DNA from: JAVBQJ01 sp045585875
Lineage (GTDB): Bacteria; Verrucomicrobiota; Lentisphaeria; Victivallales; Victivallaceae
Reading direction: 5' to 3'
Assembly (NCBI GenBank): GCA_045585875.1
Contig: JAZMZH010000053.1
Location: forward strand, 1 to 12,928
Length of the DNA: 12,928 nucleotides
The notes beneath the pieces are model-generated. The model saw nothing but the letters and a program-made list of their open reading frames with translations, searched no databases and had not been told where the DNA came from. A program made the translations under genes and the position numbers. Position 1 is the stretch's first letter, and every line of letters begins with the position of its first letter. Shown piece by piece: positions 12,219-12,928 of the stretch.

Positions 12219-12928
12219 ATGCTTAAGCGTGGGCGTTACATAGGAGAAATTATTGACAGTTTGGCATCTCTCCAACAAACGGTCGAGTTCAGAACAGAAC
12301 TAGGTTTGACTGATTTGAATAAAGTATGTGAGGATTTTTTTAGCCAGATATTGAGTATCGCCTATGGTTTGCAGCTAGAAAATACGAACAAAGACAAACC
12401 AAATTACAAGGGAATAGATTTGGTTGATAAAAAACAAAAAACCATTGTTCAGATAACGTCAAGAAACGATTTGGAAAAGATAAAAGAATCCTTACAAAAA
12501 GCAAGCGAAGTTGTTAAAGATGGAATTATTTTTTCAAATGAAGAAAAAGTAAACTTCATTTTTTTCATGATAAACAAAAAGAAGAACTATCGCAAAGACA
12601 TACCTATTCCTGATAATTTAATTTTTCATTTTGAAAATAACATTGATGCCCCTAATGGGATAATTGACATTCCTTCCCTATTGCAAAAAATAGTTATTTT
12701 AAATGATAAAGATATCCAAGCTATTCACCAGAAATTTGAGGATGGGTTTGAGGCGGTACAGGAATTTTTTAGTTCAAGAAACGAACAAGAATATTTGGAA
12801 AAATCGGTTAAAATATCCTTAATAGAAATACCGGGGAATGCCCAACTTTCTGATGAGAATAAAAAAGACTTTTTATCATTCCTTCAAGAAAAAAATAAGG
12901 AGGCAACATTAGATGAGTTTAATGGACT
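12219..12928 (+). CDS. SMEK-domain protein, 3'-truncated by window edge (probable conflict/defence gene)
   Basis: The frame opens at ATG 12219 with AGGAG six bases upstream and stays open to the window end, giving the first 236 residues. The N-terminal 95 or so residues resemble the SMEK domain as I remember it: RGRYIGEIIDSLASLQQTVE, then LGLTDLNKVCEDFFSQIL and YGLQLENTN. There follows a pattern typical of the restriction-endonuclease (PD-(D/E)xK) fold: GIDL with Asp67, then IVQITS with Gln78-x-Thr80 in place of ExK, plus Glu38 upstream. Residues about 96-236 are lysine/asparagine-rich and I do not recognise a domain there; any effector or ATPase module lies beyond the window. Codon use is strongly AT-rich, unlike every other gene here, which indicates horizontal transfer. 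Whether it cuts nucleic acid or only binds it cannot be told from this part. Confidence 0.72.
   Translation, partial: MLKRGRYIGEIIDSLASLQQTVEFRTELGLTDLNKVCEDFFSQILSIAYGLQLENTNKDKPNYKGIDLVDKKQKTIVQITSRNDLEKIKESLQKASEVVKDGIIFSNEEKVNFIFFMINKKKNYRKDIPIPDNLIFHFENNIDAPNGIIDIPSLLQKIVILNDKDIQAIHQKFEDGFEAVQEFFSSRNEQEYLEKSVKISLIEIPGNAQLSDENKKDFLSFLQEKNKEATLDEFNG

Noticed and set aside
1..12928. CRISPR arrays, insertion sequences, rRNA genes
   Set aside because: No regularly spaced repeats, no transposase-like frame and no rRNA-like sequence were seen.

Overview
The window is GC-rich chromosomal core DNA for roughly its first 11 kb. It then passes a tRNA gene into a short accessory region that ends in clearly AT-rich foreign-looking DNA. 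The gene set (Enzyme I, MreC/MreD/PBP2, a LysM lipoprotein, PhoH, a 7TM-HD cyclic-di-AMP phosphodiesterase, YbeY, RsmA, PrmC) points to a bacterium with a peptidoglycan/elongasome programme and a lipoprotein pathway. Overall style (GC-rich, tightly overlapping genes, GYDD variant of YbeY) suggests the PVC group, perhaps Lentisphaerota/Victivallales. That assignment is an impression from protein style, not a demonstrated placement.

Region 1 (1-4760, + strand) is one tightly overlapped unit: the C-terminal two-thirds of phosphotransferase-system Enzyme I, mreC, an mreD-like gene and mrdA (PBP2). The junctions are TAATG, a 10-base overlap and ATGA, so translation is probably coupled throughout. 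Region 2 (4715-10728, - strand) is a convergent six-gene unit: LysM lipoprotein, phoH, pgpH-like 7TM-HD gene, ybeY, rsmA, prmC. Its genes serve envelope homeostasis, second-messenger turnover, rRNA maturation and release-factor methylation. Every junction overlaps or is separated by about 10 bases. The two units collide tail to tail, with mrdA and prmC sharing 46 bp of coding sequence.

Region 3 (10729-11361) holds the divergent promoters of the lipoprotein operon and of tRNA-Ala(GGC), the tRNA, its intrinsic terminator, and about 310 bases without a gene. That stretch contains a possible three-way-junction RNA fold, a perfect palindrome followed by T's, and then the promoter of the next unit. 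Apart from those I see nothing gene-like in it.

Region 4 (11362-12928) is accessory. It has a toxin-antitoxin pair (AbrB/MazE-type antitoxin plus Doc-type Fic toxin), then a minus-strand intrinsic terminator and the 3' end of a minus-strand reading frame whose upstream part is missing. Last comes an AT-rich gene that starts at 12219 and runs off the window. Its N-terminus looks like a SMEK domain with a restriction-endonuclease-like D...QxT motif. I read it as the start of a probable defence/conflict gene acquired next to the tRNA-Ala/TA locus, with the truncated minus-strand frame marking the likely insertion edge.
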